Notes: generated from the sequence alone by a model not told the origin. Positions 45,739-55,269 are shown, numbered from the stretch's first letter. The stretch: DNA of 64,000 nt from an uncultured Pelagibacteraceae bacterium (GCA_902562875.1 CACEVB010000002.1:80941-144940), one strand, 5' to 3'. Program-made: numbers and translations.

Positions 45739-46518
45739 TTATTTTTTTTCAGATCTACCTAAATAACTTTCAATAACTAATTCATTTTTTTTCACTTCAT
45801 CAGATTTTCCCTCGAACAAAACTGAACCTTCTGAAAGAACTATTATTGAGTCACACATTCTACTTATAAAGTCCATATCGTGCTCAATCATACAAAATGT
45901 ATAACCTTTTTCTCTATTTAATTTTAATATTGCGTTTCCTAATTCTTTTAATAAAGTTCTATTTACACCAGCACCAACCTCATCTAATAAAACCAATTTA
46001 GATTCGACCATCATGGTTCTTCCAAGCTCTAAAAGTTTTTTTTGTCCACCAGATAAATTTCCTGCAGGTTCATTTGATAAATGTTTTAAATTAAGAAATT
46101 CAATAACCTCATAAGCTTTTGATCTTATTATTTCTTCTTCTTTTTTAAATTTATTTCTTGCAAATAAAGCGTTAACTAGATTTTCGCCAACTTGATTGCC
46201 AGGTACCATCATGAGATTTTCGACAACAGTTAAATTACTAAACTCATGGGCTATCTGAAAGGTTCTTAATATACCTTTAGAAAATAAATCATATGATGGA
46301 ATACCAGTTATATCTTCATTATTAAATAAAACCTTGCCACTATTTGGTTTTAGAGAACCTGCTATTAAATTAAATAGTGTGCTTTTTCCAGAACCATTAG
46401 GTCCTATAATTCCAGTAATCGTACCTCTTTTAATTTTTAAACTGCAATTATTTACTGCTAGTAAACCGCCAAAATTTTTTGATAATTTTTCTACTTTTAA
46501 AATATCATTTTTTATCAT
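45739..46518 (-). CDS. livG: ABC ATP-binding protein LivG-like
   Basis: A 259-residue ATPase with Walker A GPNGSGKST near residue 38, signature LSGGQKKLLELGR and Walker B VLLDEVGAGVN. In the last motif the usual DEP is DEV. GILRTFQIAHEFSNLTV is the LivG-specific Q-loop. It lies 3 bases before livF and overlaps the ProC-like gene by 4 bases. Confidence 0.92.
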   Translation of the reverse strand: MIKNDILKVEKLSKNFGGLLAVNNCSLKIKRGTITGIIGPNGSGKSTLFNLIAGSLKPNSGKVLFNNEDITGIPSYDLFSKGILRTFQIAHEFSNLTVVENLMMVPGNQVGENLVNALFARNKFKKEEEIIRSKAYEVIEFLNLKHLSNEPAGNLSGGQKKLLELGRTMMVESKLVLLDEVGAGVNRTLLKELGNAILKLNREKGYTFCMIEHDMDFISRMCDSIIVLSEGSVLFEGKSDEVKKNELVIESYLGRSEKK

Positions 46519-47288
46519 TTATTTTTTTTCAATCTAAATAAAATTTCGTCCAGGGATTTATTAAATTTTTTGAAAAAACCCTTTGATCTAAGAGAATTTA
46601 AATTTTGTTGATTTAAACCTTTTGGAGTTTGTGAATTTTTTACAAGTATAGAAAAATCTTGATTTGAATTAAGACTTGCAGCTTCAGTTAGTGCTAAAAA
46701 TAAAGAAGCAGTATATTTTTGAGCATCATTTCTATTAATGCCTTTTTTTTCAAGCCATTTCGAAGTTAAATTCAACAATTCATAATAAGGTGCCATCAAC
46801 GATGATGTTGACCAAAAATTTAATGAAAGTTGTTCATTTTTAATTTCAAGACAATCACCTATTTTATTGAAAAAATTTTTTACTTTTAAATTTTTTGGAT
46901 AAATGGGTATCGGTCCTTTCTTGTAAGAAATAGGTGGCAAAGGAATTGCTCTAACAATGACACATTTTGCATTTATTAAATTTTTTAATTTTTTCATATT
47001 TATAGTTGAGATAAAACTTATGACTATATGTTTTTTCTTAAATGATAATTGGTTAATAATCTTCAATCCTACCGATGGTGTAATGGCTAAAAAAACCCAA
47101 TCTGAGTTATCAAGAATTTTTTGATTATCAGAATAAATTTGAATTTTGGAATTTTTTTTTTTTAAAAATTTGGAAATTTTTATATTTCTTTTTGATATTG
47201 AAATTTTATTTAGTTTGATATTTGATTTTAATATACCGATAACAGTAGCTTTTGTAATTTCTCCAGTTCCTATAAATCCAAGTCTCAT
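46515..47288 (-). CDS. Pyrroline-5-carboxylate reductase-like protein (ProC family)
   Basis: A 257-residue NAD(P)-binding protein. RLGFIGTGEITKATVIGIL at the N-terminus is the P5CR dinucleotide fold, and VRAIPLPPISYKKGPIPIY resembles the family VRxMPNxPA-type loop, here divergent. The C-terminal dimerisation domain is recognisable but short of the usual G-x-T-x-x-x-L signature clarity, so an NADPH-dependent imine reductase other than ProC is possible. It heads the liv cluster with a 4-base overlap. Confidence 0.7.
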   Translation of the reverse strand: MRLGFIGTGEITKATVIGILKSNIKLNKISISKRNIKISKFLKKKNSKIQIYSDNQKILDNSDWVFLAITPSVGLKIINQLSFKKKHIVISFISTINMKKLKNLINAKCVIVRAIPLPPISYKKGPIPIYPKNLKVKNFFNKIGDCLEIKNEQLSLNFWSTSSLMAPYYELLNLTSKWLEKKGINRNDAQKYTASLFLALTEAASLNSNQDFSILVKNSQTPKGLNQQNLNSLRSKGFFKKFNKSLDEILFRLKKNK

Positions 47289-47325
47289 AAATAAAGAATA
47301 AACTTGTTTTTTAAAATAGCCATAA

Positions 47326-47359
47326 AAAAAAAGACCAGTTTAAAAAACTGGTCTTTTTT
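47326..47359 (-). terminator. Intrinsic terminator of the outer-membrane protein gene
   Basis: GACCAGTTT at 47333-47341 pairs with AAACTGGTC at 47345-47353, flanked by A-run and T-run on opposite sides so that it works on both strands. On the minus strand it follows the outer-membrane protein stop by about 20 bases and ends in a long U tract. Confidence 0.88.
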
Positions 47360-47378
47360 AAATTTATTGTTTTAATAA

Positions 47379-48035
47379 TTAAAACGATTTACCAACAGAA
47401 ATTTTTGCATTTGCTGATAGCATATCAGTTAATTCAACAACGTTTTTATCACCACCTGCTGTACTTGCAGTTGTTGATGTTACCGAAACGTCATCGTATG
47501 ATGCTGCTGCTACTTCAGCTCTAACAAATACTCCATTTGCTCCAGTATCGTATTGATATCCAAATCCTACAGTCACAAATGTGGTGTCTGTGTCTTTATA
47601 AGATGATGTTATACCAGTTGTAATACCTTCAAGGTCTACCATGCCTACTCCGGCTTTAACGTATAATCCATCAAAAAAAGGAGTTGAAACTGGAAATATT
47701 CCATAAAGAGTTAAATGATTTTTAAACTCACCCTTTACAGTATTATCACCATCTGGCTGTTCGTTTTTATTTGTCGGCGTTTCTATTGTATCCGTTATGA
47801 TATCTAAACCGAATGTCGCCACACCTGTATCATATTCAACAAACAAAGATGGAGAACTTTCTTCAAACGCACCTGATTCACTGTGATCTTGTGCTTGTGC
47901 TCCACCTGGGTTAGTTTTTTCAGTACCAAACGCGTAAAAACCATAGTCAGCAGCTGAAATTCCAATACTCACTTGTGCAAGTGATGGTGTAGAAATTAGA
48001 AAAGCAAACAATATTGAGCTCAATATTTTTTTCAT
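47379..48035 (-). CDS. Small outer-membrane beta-barrel protein
   Basis: A 218-residue protein with a signal peptide cleaved near SLAQV. The mature part alternates polar and hydrophobic residues in barrel style (YDTGVATFGLDII, FVTVGFGYQYDT, GVFVRAEVAAASY), and it ends in a terminal Phe (KISVGKSF), the BAM recognition signal. The ribosome-binding site AGGAA is present and an intrinsic terminator follows, so it is a monocistronic, likely well-expressed porin or OmpA/OmpW-like protein. Family not named. Confidence 0.75.
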   Translation of the reverse strand: MKKILSSILFAFLISTPSLAQVSIGISAADYGFYAFGTEKTNPGGAQAQDHSESGAFEESSPSLFVEYDTGVATFGLDIITDTIETPTNKNEQPDGDNTVKGEFKNHLTLYGIFPVSTPFFDGLYVKAGVGMVDLEGITTGITSSYKDTDTTFVTVGFGYQYDTGANGVFVRAEVAAASYDDVSVTSTTASTAGGDKNVVELTDMLSANAKISVGKSF

Positions 48036-48218
48036 ATTATTCCTAAGTTAATTTTTATATAAAAATTGAGTCTTAATAACACTATTTGAACACTAATAAT
48101 GCTAATTTTTAAGCAAATTAATATTAAATCTGATATTGTGCTAAAAATATCACAGACTAAATTAATCAAATAATTATTAATTATTTCAATTTTAAGTAGA
48201 AAATGATTTTTTTTAGAG

Positions 48219-48264
48219 GATAGTCCTAAAAACCGGGAGCTAAAAATGGCTAAATAGGACTATC
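48219..48264. other. Isolated 10-bp inverted repeat, candidate structured RNA or operator
   Basis: GATAGTCCTA at 48219-48228 and its exact complement TAGGACTATC at 48255-48264 frame a 26-base GC-richer centre that itself holds AGC and GCT pairing (48238-48240 with 48249-48251). It lies in the 280-base gap between the divergent outer-membrane protein gene and the TIGR03643-like gene. A T-run precedes it on the plus strand and none follows on either transcript direction, so it is not a normal terminator. Apart from it the gap shows only AT-rich sequence. Confidence 0.5.
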
Positions 48265-48315
48265 AAATTGATATTATCATTTTATTCTAATAATGCATTA
48301 GTTATTTTGTCCGAA

Positions 48316-48606
48316 ATGAAAAAAAAAAGTAGACCTATCACAAAAGTGGCCAATCCCGAGCCTAAAAATATAGATGAAAATTGGGTAATTTGGGCAGCTT
48401 GGGCTGATAGGATCACTTTTGAGGAGATCAAAGAAAAATCTGGATTTACCGAAGGTCAGGTTATTAAATTAATGAGAAAAAATTTGAGGCTTTCCTCATT
48501 TAAATTGTGGAGAAAAAGGGTAAATTCCCAAAGTATCAAACATCGAAAAAAATTTGAAAAATCTAGAAAACTAATTAGACAAAAAATAAATAAATTCGAT
48601 TATTAA
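48316..48606 (+). CDS. TIGR03643/DUF2805-like protein
   Basis: A 96-residue basic protein. WVIWAAWADRITFEEIKEK (cut to the core AAWADRITFEEI) and GFTEGQVIKLMRKNLRLSSFKLWRKRV match the small family I know as TIGR03643, often found near photolyase/cryptochrome genes. The fold looks like a helix-turn-helix with a basic tail. The start at 48316 is preferred over an ATG at 48268 lying in the gap just after the inverted repeat. Function unknown. Confidence 0.7.
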   Translation: MKKKSRPITKVANPEPKNIDENWVIWAAWADRITFEEIKEKSGFTEGQVIKLMRKNLRLSSFKLWRKRVNSQSIKHRKKFEKSRKLIRQKINKFDY

Positions 48607-48642
48607 GTTAGAAATTTTGTTAAAAATAACTATATGTAAAAT

Positions 48643-48897
48643 ATGAAGACAATTCTAATGTACTCTGGTCCTATGTGTAATTTCTGTGAAGCAGCAAAAA
48701 GGTTATTAGATAGAAATAATCTAAAATACGAGGTTATAGATATTTCAACAAAAGATGGTTTAAGAGATGAAATGACAAAAAAATCTAATGGAAAAAGAAC
48801 AATTCCACAAATTTTTTTTGGTGATTATCATGTTGGTGGATATCAAGAATTGAGAGTGTTAGAAAAAGAGCAAAAATTATTTGAATTGTTAAAATAA
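48643..48897 (+). CDS. grxC: Glutaredoxin (Grx3-like)
   Basis: An 84-residue glutaredoxin. The active site is CNFC in MCNFCEAAKRLL near residue 12, replacing the more usual CPYC, then KRTIPQIFFGDYHVGGYQEL with the cis-Pro and GSH-binding Gly-Gly. It uses glutathione made by the GshA/GshB enzymes of this window. It ends at the stop of the convergent exported protein. Confidence 0.93.
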   Translation: MKTILMYSGPMCNFCEAAKRLLDRNNLKYEVIDISTKDGLRDEMTKKSNGKRTIPQIFFGDYHVGGYQELRVLEKEQKLFELLK

Positions 48898-49683
48898 TTA
48901 TTTGATAGTTATTGTTACATTTGGTTCCATCGGTTCAAAATAACATAGGTCAGCTTCTGTTGGATGTTCTGAGGCTTTTATAGCTGCTGATGTTCCAAAA
49001 GAAATATCTATAATGGGAGAAATTAATGCGACTGTATAAGCGCTCGTAAGTTTATATACCATTACATGGTCATCTGAAGTACTTCCGTCTGCATGTTGAG
49101 TTTGAAAAGTAGAAATTACACCCTGATCATAAGTTACAGTTTGTGCATCAGATAAACCTAGGTTACCACATTCAGCGTTTCCACAAAGTTTCATTTGATT
49201 GTTCTTTAAATATAAATCTGCTTCTGCTGCTGTCCCTCCGTCTTCTATTACTGGAGTTCTGTCATACTTCTCTGTACCATCTAATTCTCCTGCGGGGTAT
49301 GCAGAATCTGACAAGGCTGCTGTCGTAGTGCAGTTTGCAGTTACACCTGAAACTTCTAAGTCAGCTTGTATAGTAAACTTTCTATCAATAGTTACTCTCA
49401 TATGGGTATATGTTACTCCAAGAGGTAAAAGAGCGGCATCTCCATAAGATGCTGCAGAAGCTCCAGCATTTGCTGAAGCAATGTCAACTGTTTTTTCGGT
49501 ATTTCCAATTACAACTGCATTCTCACAACTGGTGACGCTCGTGCTCGCAGTACAAAGTTCAACTTTTTTCATTGTAACTTTATATACATCTGCTTTACCT
49601 GTTGTACTCGCGGAATAAGAATTGTTTAAAAAAACTAATAATAATATTTTTATAAAGATTGATATTTTAAAAAATTTACTCAT
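48898..49683 (-). CDS. Exported protein of unknown function
   Basis: A 261-residue protein with a long signal peptide (cleavage near NSYSAS). The mature part is Thr/Ala/Ser-rich, acidic, with several cysteines (CTASTS, TSCEN, CTTTA, LCGNAECG) that may pair in the periplasm or outside. No family recognised. Its start overlaps the stop of the inverse-autotransporter-like gene as TAATG, so the two are coproduced; it may be a partner displayed on or associated with that barrel. Confidence 0.6.
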   Translation of the reverse strand: MSKFFKISIFIKILLLVFLNNSYSASTTGKADVYKVTMKKVELCTASTSVTSCENAVVIGNTEKTVDIASANAGASAASYGDAALLPLGVTYTHMRVTIDRKFTIQADLEVSGVTANCTTTAALSDSAYPAGELDGTEKYDRTPVIEDGGTAAEADLYLKNNQMKLCGNAECGNLGLSDAQTVTYDQGVISTFQTQHADGSTSDDHVMVYKLTSAYTVALISPIIDISFGTSAAIKASEHPTEADLCYFEPMEPNVTITIK

Positions 49684-50534
49684 TAATCTGTTCTCGATAT
49701 TGTAGATGTACCTTTAAACTCAACCACAATTTTATTGTTTCTTTTTACTTTTGTAAGTAACTCTCCACGCATATCTCTTTCCTCTTTCCATGCAGATTTA
49801 TTCACTGGATCATTAATTAGGCTTGGACCATCCTTTGGAGGAAATGTGAACATCAAATTTACGAAGTATTCGTCTTCAAGACCTTTTTTATCTTTATCGT
49901 CGTAAGTAGCTTCTATAGACAACATTGATGTAACTTGCATATCTGTTCCAATTTTAGTTCCTTCAATGTCATCTCTATCTATTCCATCCCAACCATATGT
50001 GTTTACAAAAGCTGTGGCCCAGTGCAAGTAAGGTATTTGGGAATTAATTTGTAAATCATATCCATCTAAAACTTTTTCTCCATTAGCATCCTGAAGACCA
50101 ATGTAATAATTCATATTAAACCCTAGTACTGCATTTTGTGCCTCTGCGCCTAGGCTATATCTCAAGTTTCCATCCTCATCACCATCTAAAAAAGCATTAA
50201 GTCCTGTTAAAAATTTATTATTGTCAGATAAATATCTCTTACCTAGACCCAAATTAGCAACGATCCTTTCATCGTTAAGTTTTTCCGTATTAACTAAAGA
50301 AAATTGGGAAAACAAATTACCGTTTTCGTCTTCGGCTAATTCCCTAGTGATTAATATTTTATAATCTGGTTTATTATTCTCTCTTAAATCTATACTAAAC
50401 TCAGTTTCACCCTCACCTGGGATTACATTAGTAACTATACCAGATACATACTCTGAAACTTTTTCTTTAACATCATCTCCATACGAAAAATTACATACGA
50501 AAACCATAAAAGAAACTAACAAGAATTTTTTCAT
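49683..50534 (-). CDS. Inverse autotransporter (intimin-like) beta-barrel domain protein
   Basis: A 283-residue protein with a signal peptide ending near FSYGDD. NLGLGKRYLSDNNKFLTGLNAFLDGD resembles the N-terminal barrel strands of intimin/invasin proteins, then LQINSQIPYLHWATAFVNTYGW, and a DDIEGTKIGTDMQ segment. The usual LysM and extracellular Ig-like passenger are missing: the protein stops after the barrel. It is coupled to the exported protein that follows, which may replace the passenger. Distant match, so the call is moderate. Confidence 0.6.
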   Translation of the reverse strand: MKKFLLVSFMVFVCNFSYGDDVKEKVSEYVSGIVTNVIPGEGETEFSIDLRENNKPDYKILITRELAEDENGNLFSQFSLVNTEKLNDERIVANLGLGKRYLSDNNKFLTGLNAFLDGDEDGNLRYSLGAEAQNAVLGFNMNYYIGLQDANGEKVLDGYDLQINSQIPYLHWATAFVNTYGWDGIDRDDIEGTKIGTDMQVTSMLSIEATYDDKDKKGLEDEYFVNLMFTFPPKDGPSLINDPVNKSAWKEERDMRGELLTKVKRNNKIVVEFKGTSTISRTD

Positions 50535-50580
50535 ATAATTTTATATTAAAAACTTACCTCTAATGTCAAATTAAATTACC

Positions 50581-50949
50581 TTATTTGGGCTTAAACATTA
50601 GACAAACACCATTATTACAATATCTTTTTTTTGTAGGCTCGGGTCCATCATCAAATATATGTCCATGATGACCACCGCATTTTTTACAATGATATTCTGT
50701 TCTAGCGTATCCGATATGGTAATCTGTTTTTGTTTCGAAAGCATCTGGTAATGCGTCATAAAATGAAGGCCATCCAGAACCACTCTCATATTTTGTAGAA
50801 GAATCGAATAATTTTGTATCACAATTTACACAATGGTATGCTCCTATTCTTTTTTCAAAATTAAGATTACTTGAACCAGGTCTTTCTGTGCCTTCCTCAA
50901 ACAAAATCATTTTTTGCTCAGCTGATAAATTTTTATTTTTTTTAATCAT
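50581..50949 (-). CDS. msrB: Peptide methionine-R-sulfoxide reductase (MsrB)
   Basis: A 122-residue MsrB. It has both zinc CxxC pairs (CVNCDTKLF and CKKCGGHHGHIFDDGP) and the catalytic region RYCNNGVCLMF near the end. Family proteins have RYCxNSxSL; here the second Ser is Cys. It repairs oxidised methionine-R-sulfoxide in proteins. The start overlaps the downstream exporter gene by 8 bases. Confidence 0.95.
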   Translation of the reverse strand: MIKKNKNLSAEQKMILFEEGTERPGSSNLNFEKRIGAYHCVNCDTKLFDSSTKYESGSGWPSFYDALPDAFETKTDYHIGYARTEYHCKKCGGHHGHIFDDGPEPTKKRYCNNGVCLMFKPK

Positions 50950-51841
50950 AATTTTTTATCTTTTTATTAGATAATGTAATTCCCGCAATAATAAAAATCG
51001 CCCCTAATAAATGGTAATACATAAACTTCTCATTAAAGATAACCATAGCCATTATTGCTCCTATAATTGGCATTAAATGCAAAAATATACCTGCTCTATT
51101 TGCACCAATAATTGAAATACCTTTTATCCAAAAGAAAAATGCAAGAAGACCTGGAAAGAAAACAACATAAGTTAATGTTAGATAGAAGGGTTTATTTAAT
51201 TTTAAAGCACTACCCAGAAAAAATTCTCCAATGTAAATCGGAATTAAAAAAAGGAGTCCACAAACAATAATAACTTGTAATAAAGAGATCTGTGATATTT
51301 TATGTTTTTGTTTCTTTAAAAGAATTGAAAAAATTGCCCATGAGAACATTGCAATAATCATTGAGACATCACCTTTATTAAAATCTAAATTCTTTATAAG
51401 CTCGATATCAATTTTAGTAATAATCGATATAACTCCAATTAATGATAAAATAACTCCTATAATCTGATAATAGTTTGTTTTTTCTATTTTCAATAAAGAC
51501 GAAATAAATATTATCCAAACTGGAATGGTAGAGATCATTAAAACCCCGGTGATAACTTGTGTATAATAAAGAGAGTAATAAACAACAGAATTAAATATTG
51601 TAATACTAGTAATACCTAAAATTATAAATAGTCCAATATTATCAAAAATATATTTTTTTTTTTTAATTATCTCCTTGTAAGTAAAAGGTAATAAAATTAA
51701 TCCTGCAAAAAACCATCTATAAAAGTTTAAAGTAAATGGTGGTATTTGATAAATACTTGCGGCTTTACCAACAATAAAATTCCCTGACCAAAATATTGTA
51801 GTCAAAATTAACAACAAATAAGCAAGATTGTTTTTATTCAA
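50942..51841 (-). CDS. EamA/DMT-superfamily transporter
   Basis: A 299-residue membrane protein with ten predicted spans arranged as two EamA repeats; the first begins LLILTTIFWSGNFIVGKAAS, the second near FSWAIFSILLKKQK. DMT proteins export amino acids and other metabolites. It shares an 8-base overlap with msrB and is 4 bases after dadA on the same strand. Confidence 0.9.
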   Translation of the reverse strand: MNKNNLAYLLLILTTIFWSGNFIVGKAASIYQIPPFTLNFYRWFFAGLILLPFTYKEIIKKKKYIFDNIGLFIILGITSITIFNSVVYYSLYYTQVITGVLMISTIPVWIIFISSLLKIEKTNYYQIIGVILSLIGVISIITKIDIELIKNLDFNKGDVSMIIAMFSWAIFSILLKKQKHKISQISLLQVIIVCGLLFLIPIYIGEFFLGSALKLNKPFYLTLTYVVFFPGLLAFFFWIKGISIIGANRAGIFLHLMPIIGAIMAMVIFNEKFMYYHLLGAIFIIAGITLSNKKIKNYD

Positions 51842-51845
51842 TTAT

Positions 51846-53081
51846 TTAAGCAAATCTTAACGAGCTATAAGGCTGTAAATCAAGATTGGTCCTCTCCTCA
51901 GAAATCATATTAGAAATTATCTTTCCAGATATAGCTCCTAATGTCCATCCCAAATGATGATGACCAAAACAGTAATAAACATTATTATAATTTTTAGACG
52001 GTCCAATCACGGGTAAAAAATCAGGTAGCGTAGGTCTAAAGCCCAACCATTCATCCTGATGTTCAGGCAAACCATCTAACATCTCTTTTGCATTTAAAAT
52101 TAAATTTTTAATTCTATTTTTTGATACAGGATTATCTAATCCACCAAATTCGACTGTACCAACAACCCTTAATCCTTGCTCCATAGGCGTAATTCCAAAT
52201 CCTCTATTAGAGAAAACTACCGGCCTAGATATTAAGTGATCATAATCTTTAAAATGAATATGATATCCTCTCTCTGTATCTAATGGGATTTTTTCCTGAA
52301 GCTGATCTGTTAATTTTTTTGAAAAAGCACCACAAGCAATCACAATTTTGTCAAATACAAAACGTTGAGTTTCGGACATTAGTACAGGTTTATTTTCATC
52401 AAAATTTAAATCATTTATATTTAATTTTAAAAATTTTCCACCTTTAGAAATGAAATTTTCATACAATTTGATTAAAATTTTTTTTGGGTTTCTTGCATGT
52501 CTCGCGTAATCATAAAAAACACCGCCGTGGTAAAAAGGTTTTAAGTTAGGTTCTAAGTCATGAATTTCTTTTTTATTTACAACTTGCTGCTTTACACCTA
52601 AATCATTTCTTATTTTTATTTCAAGATCTCTACTTTTTAAATTTGTTTCATTCCAAACATACAATATTCCATTGTTTTCTATAAGACCACTTATGTCTAC
52701 TTCATCAAACAATTCATCAAAAGCCGGTAAGGCTAAATCTAAAATTTGATGCATATATTTAGCTGTGTGCATCATTTTATTATTATTGCAATTCCTTAAA
52801 AATCTGAAAAACCATGGCAACATTTTGTGCACATAATTCCATTTTAAGGCTAAGGGACCTCTAGAACTCATTAACATAGCAGGAACATCTGTAACTACAT
52901 CTGGTCTATTTAAAGGTACTGAAGCATAAGGTGAAAAATGACCTGCATTACCATAAGATGCTGCGTTACCAGGTTCGTCTCTATCAAAAAGAGTTACTTG
53001 AAATCCTTTTTTTTGTAAAAACAAAGCATTACATACTCCCTGAATACCAGCACCAATAATACCAATTTTTAAATTAGACAT
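51846..53081 (-). CDS. dadA: D-amino acid dehydrogenase (DadA family)
   Basis: A 411-residue FAD flavoprotein. The Rossmann GAGIQGVCNALFLQKKG near residues 10-26, the DEPGNAASYGNAGHFSPYAS segment typical of DadA, and the C-terminal GHHHLGWTLGAISG are present. It oxidises D-amino acids to keto acids, feeding electrons to the respiratory chain. Other DAO-family substrates cannot be excluded. Confidence 0.87.
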   Translation of the reverse strand: MSNLKIGIIGAGIQGVCNALFLQKKGFQVTLFDRDEPGNAASYGNAGHFSPYASVPLNRPDVVTDVPAMLMSSRGPLALKWNYVHKMLPWFFRFLRNCNNNKMMHTAKYMHQILDLALPAFDELFDEVDISGLIENNGILYVWNETNLKSRDLEIKIRNDLGVKQQVVNKKEIHDLEPNLKPFYHGGVFYDYARHARNPKKILIKLYENFISKGGKFLKLNINDLNFDENKPVLMSETQRFVFDKIVIACGAFSKKLTDQLQEKIPLDTERGYHIHFKDYDHLISRPVVFSNRGFGITPMEQGLRVVGTVEFGGLDNPVSKNRIKNLILNAKEMLDGLPEHQDEWLGFRPTLPDFLPVIGPSKNYNNVYYCFGHHHLGWTLGAISGKIISNMISEERTNLDLQPYSSLRFA

Positions 53082-53208
53082 TACCTATAATACAAAATTT
53101 ATTTAAATGTTTAGAGTGACAAAATATACTTTTTTTAGATCTGATTATTAAGAAAACTAAGAAATTAAGTATTAAATTAAAAAAGTATTTGAAATTGATA
53201 TATTGAAA

Positions 53209-55269
53209 TTATTTCTTTTTTTTAAGTAGCTCAGTATTTTTTAAGTTTATTGCCATACATGTTATGTCATCCCTCAACTTTTCAGCACCCCAATTTAATT
53301 GATTTTCAATGCCCTCTACAATCGATTTAGGAGTTATCTCTGAAATTTTCCTTATAATATCTTGCACACCCTCAGATCCTAATTCTTCACCATTTTTCAA
53401 ATAACCCTCGGTAACACCATCCGTATAAACTACAAAAGTCTTATCTTTAATGTTAATAGCATTTGATTTCACCATCGACTCAGTGAAATATTTGACAATT
53501 CCAATTGGGGGCATGTCGGACTTAATATATTTAAAATTTTTTTCTTCATCGAACGTTAATATACTCTCATGACCTGCATTGATAAAAATGAGTTCTCCAC
53601 TTTTGATATTTAGCTTACCAAATACGGCAGTAACAAACATTCCTTTAAATTTTGCCTCAACTAATTCATTATTCACTCCAAAAACAACTTTTTCCAAAGG
53701 GAATTTCAAATTTGTAAGTGTTCTAAATATTGACGAGGCTTTTGCCATGTACATTCCTGCCTTGACTCCTTTTCCGGAAACGTCAGCTAATGTGAAGAAA
53801 TATTCCTCTGGTGTTGATCTAACAACATCAAAATAATCACCAGAAACATCTCTTGCTGGAACGTTTTTTGCAAATATAAAGTTTTCAAACTTTGAAATAT
53901 CTGGGAATAAACTTTTTTGAACACCGGCTGCCAATTCTCTTTCTTTTAAAAGTTTGGCCTCTTTTTGCAAATTAGCAAGAGCCATTTTATTTTCTTCTAT
54001 AAACCTAAAATAAAGACCTGTTAAAAAAGTAATAGTTAACAAAAAAATTGGATAGCTAATATCAACAAGTTCAGACCTAAATAAAAATAAACTGAAACCA
54101 ATTACAATGACGATTATTATACTTCCAAAAAAAATACTTAAACTAAATTTTGGTTTAATTTTTTGAGATAAATAAAAGGTTAATATTGAGACCATAATTG
54201 CAAAAATTAATTCAAAAACATATGTATTTGGATTTCTAATTAAAAAACTCTGATCAATTATATTTTCAATCACATTAGCATGAACTTCAACTCCTGGAAT
54301 AGTGACACCTAAAGGAGTTTTAACTAAATCGAATAAACCTTGGGCTGATGCGCCAATTAAAACATATTTGTCTTTAAAGAAATTTTCAGGAAATTTGCCG
54401 TCATAAACATCACTAGAAGAGATATACTGGCTTTTGATAGAATTTTTATACCTTATCCAAATTATTCCATTAGGGTCAGATAAAATTTTATATGGTCTTG
54501 CGCTTATCCTATTTATTCCTACTTCATTCATTTCAATATAAATATTTTTTTGATTATTCCCCACTCTGATCATTTCTAGTCCCATTGTTGGGTAAATTTT
54601 TTTATCAAAACGAACTAACAATGGTAATGATCTTATTATACCATCTGTTTGGTCAAGAAATGAAATTGATCCTAAGCCTTTAACACTTTGTTCAAGTGTT
54701 TCCAACGAACCTATAGAGTATGTATACGAGTAAGTAAAATCTTTTGGGTCACCTCCTTTTGACAAAAATCTTGCTTTGGCTTTACGATCATAATTGTTAC
54801 TCGAAGGAACATTGCTTCCAAGAACAGCCGTTATAGATTTAGATTTTTCTAATTGTTCTCGAAAAATTTCATCGTGACCTTTTATTTTTTGAAGTTCTGA
54901 TACATCCGTGGGTATTAGGTTATAAGATTTTATTATTTCTTCGGGAGATTGTTTATCCTTTTCAGTAAAAAATATATCAAATCCTACAGCTTTAGGATAA
55001 GACTTATTTACATTTTCTAGAATTTTCGCGAACACAGATCTACTCCAAGGGAACTGTCCAAATTTACCCAAGCTTTTTTCATCAATGTCAATTATTACAA
55101 CATCGCTTTCATTTTTATTTAAAGTAAAAACTTTTTGATATAAATCGAAGCTGAGATTTGAAATTGATTTTACAAAACTTGGATTAGCAATTTTAAGAGT
55201 TATCAGTAAAATAAGTATAACAAAAAAACTTAAATAGTTTTGATATTTAATTAAAAAATTTTTCACCAA
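53209..55269 (-). CDS. CHASE2 sensor with SpoIIE/PP2C-type phosphatase
   Basis: A 686-residue membrane protein. After a first span (residues 13-29), a periplasmic CHASE2 sensor follows to about residue 350 (VVIDIDEKSLGKFGQFPWSR, SRPYKILSDP region), then three spans (351-418), a short coiled stretch and a SpoIIE phosphatase (about 450-680). Phosphatase metal motifs are SGDYFDVV, DVSGKGVKAG, NAGHES and YTDGVTEG. Such phosphatases dephosphorylate STAS-domain antagonists; a STAS gene and an RsbW-like kinase gene lie about 4 kb away on the plus strand, the likely partners. Confidence 0.87.
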   Translation of the reverse strand: MVKNFLIKYQNYLSFFVILILLITLKIANPSFVKSISNLSFDLYQKVFTLNKNESDVVIIDIDEKSLGKFGQFPWSRSVFAKILENVNKSYPKAVGFDIFFTEKDKQSPEEIIKSYNLIPTDVSELQKIKGHDEIFREQLEKSKSITAVLGSNVPSSNNYDRKAKARFLSKGGDPKDFTYSYTYSIGSLETLEQSVKGLGSISFLDQTDGIIRSLPLLVRFDKKIYPTMGLEMIRVGNNQKNIYIEMNEVGINRISARPYKILSDPNGIIWIRYKNSIKSQYISSSDVYDGKFPENFFKDKYVLIGASAQGLFDLVKTPLGVTIPGVEVHANVIENIIDQSFLIRNPNTYVFELIFAIMVSILTFYLSQKIKPKFSLSIFFGSIIIVIVIGFSLFLFRSELVDISYPIFLLTITFLTGLYFRFIEENKMALANLQKEAKLLKERELAAGVQKSLFPDISKFENFIFAKNVPARDVSGDYFDVVRSTPEEYFFTLADVSGKGVKAGMYMAKASSIFRTLTNLKFPLEKVVFGVNNELVEAKFKGMFVTAVFGKLNIKSGELIFINAGHESILTFDEEKNFKYIKSDMPPIGIVKYFTESMVKSNAINIKDKTFVVYTDGVTEGYLKNGEELGSEGVQDIIRKISEITPKSIVEGIENQLNWGAEKLRDDITCMAINLKNTELLKKKK

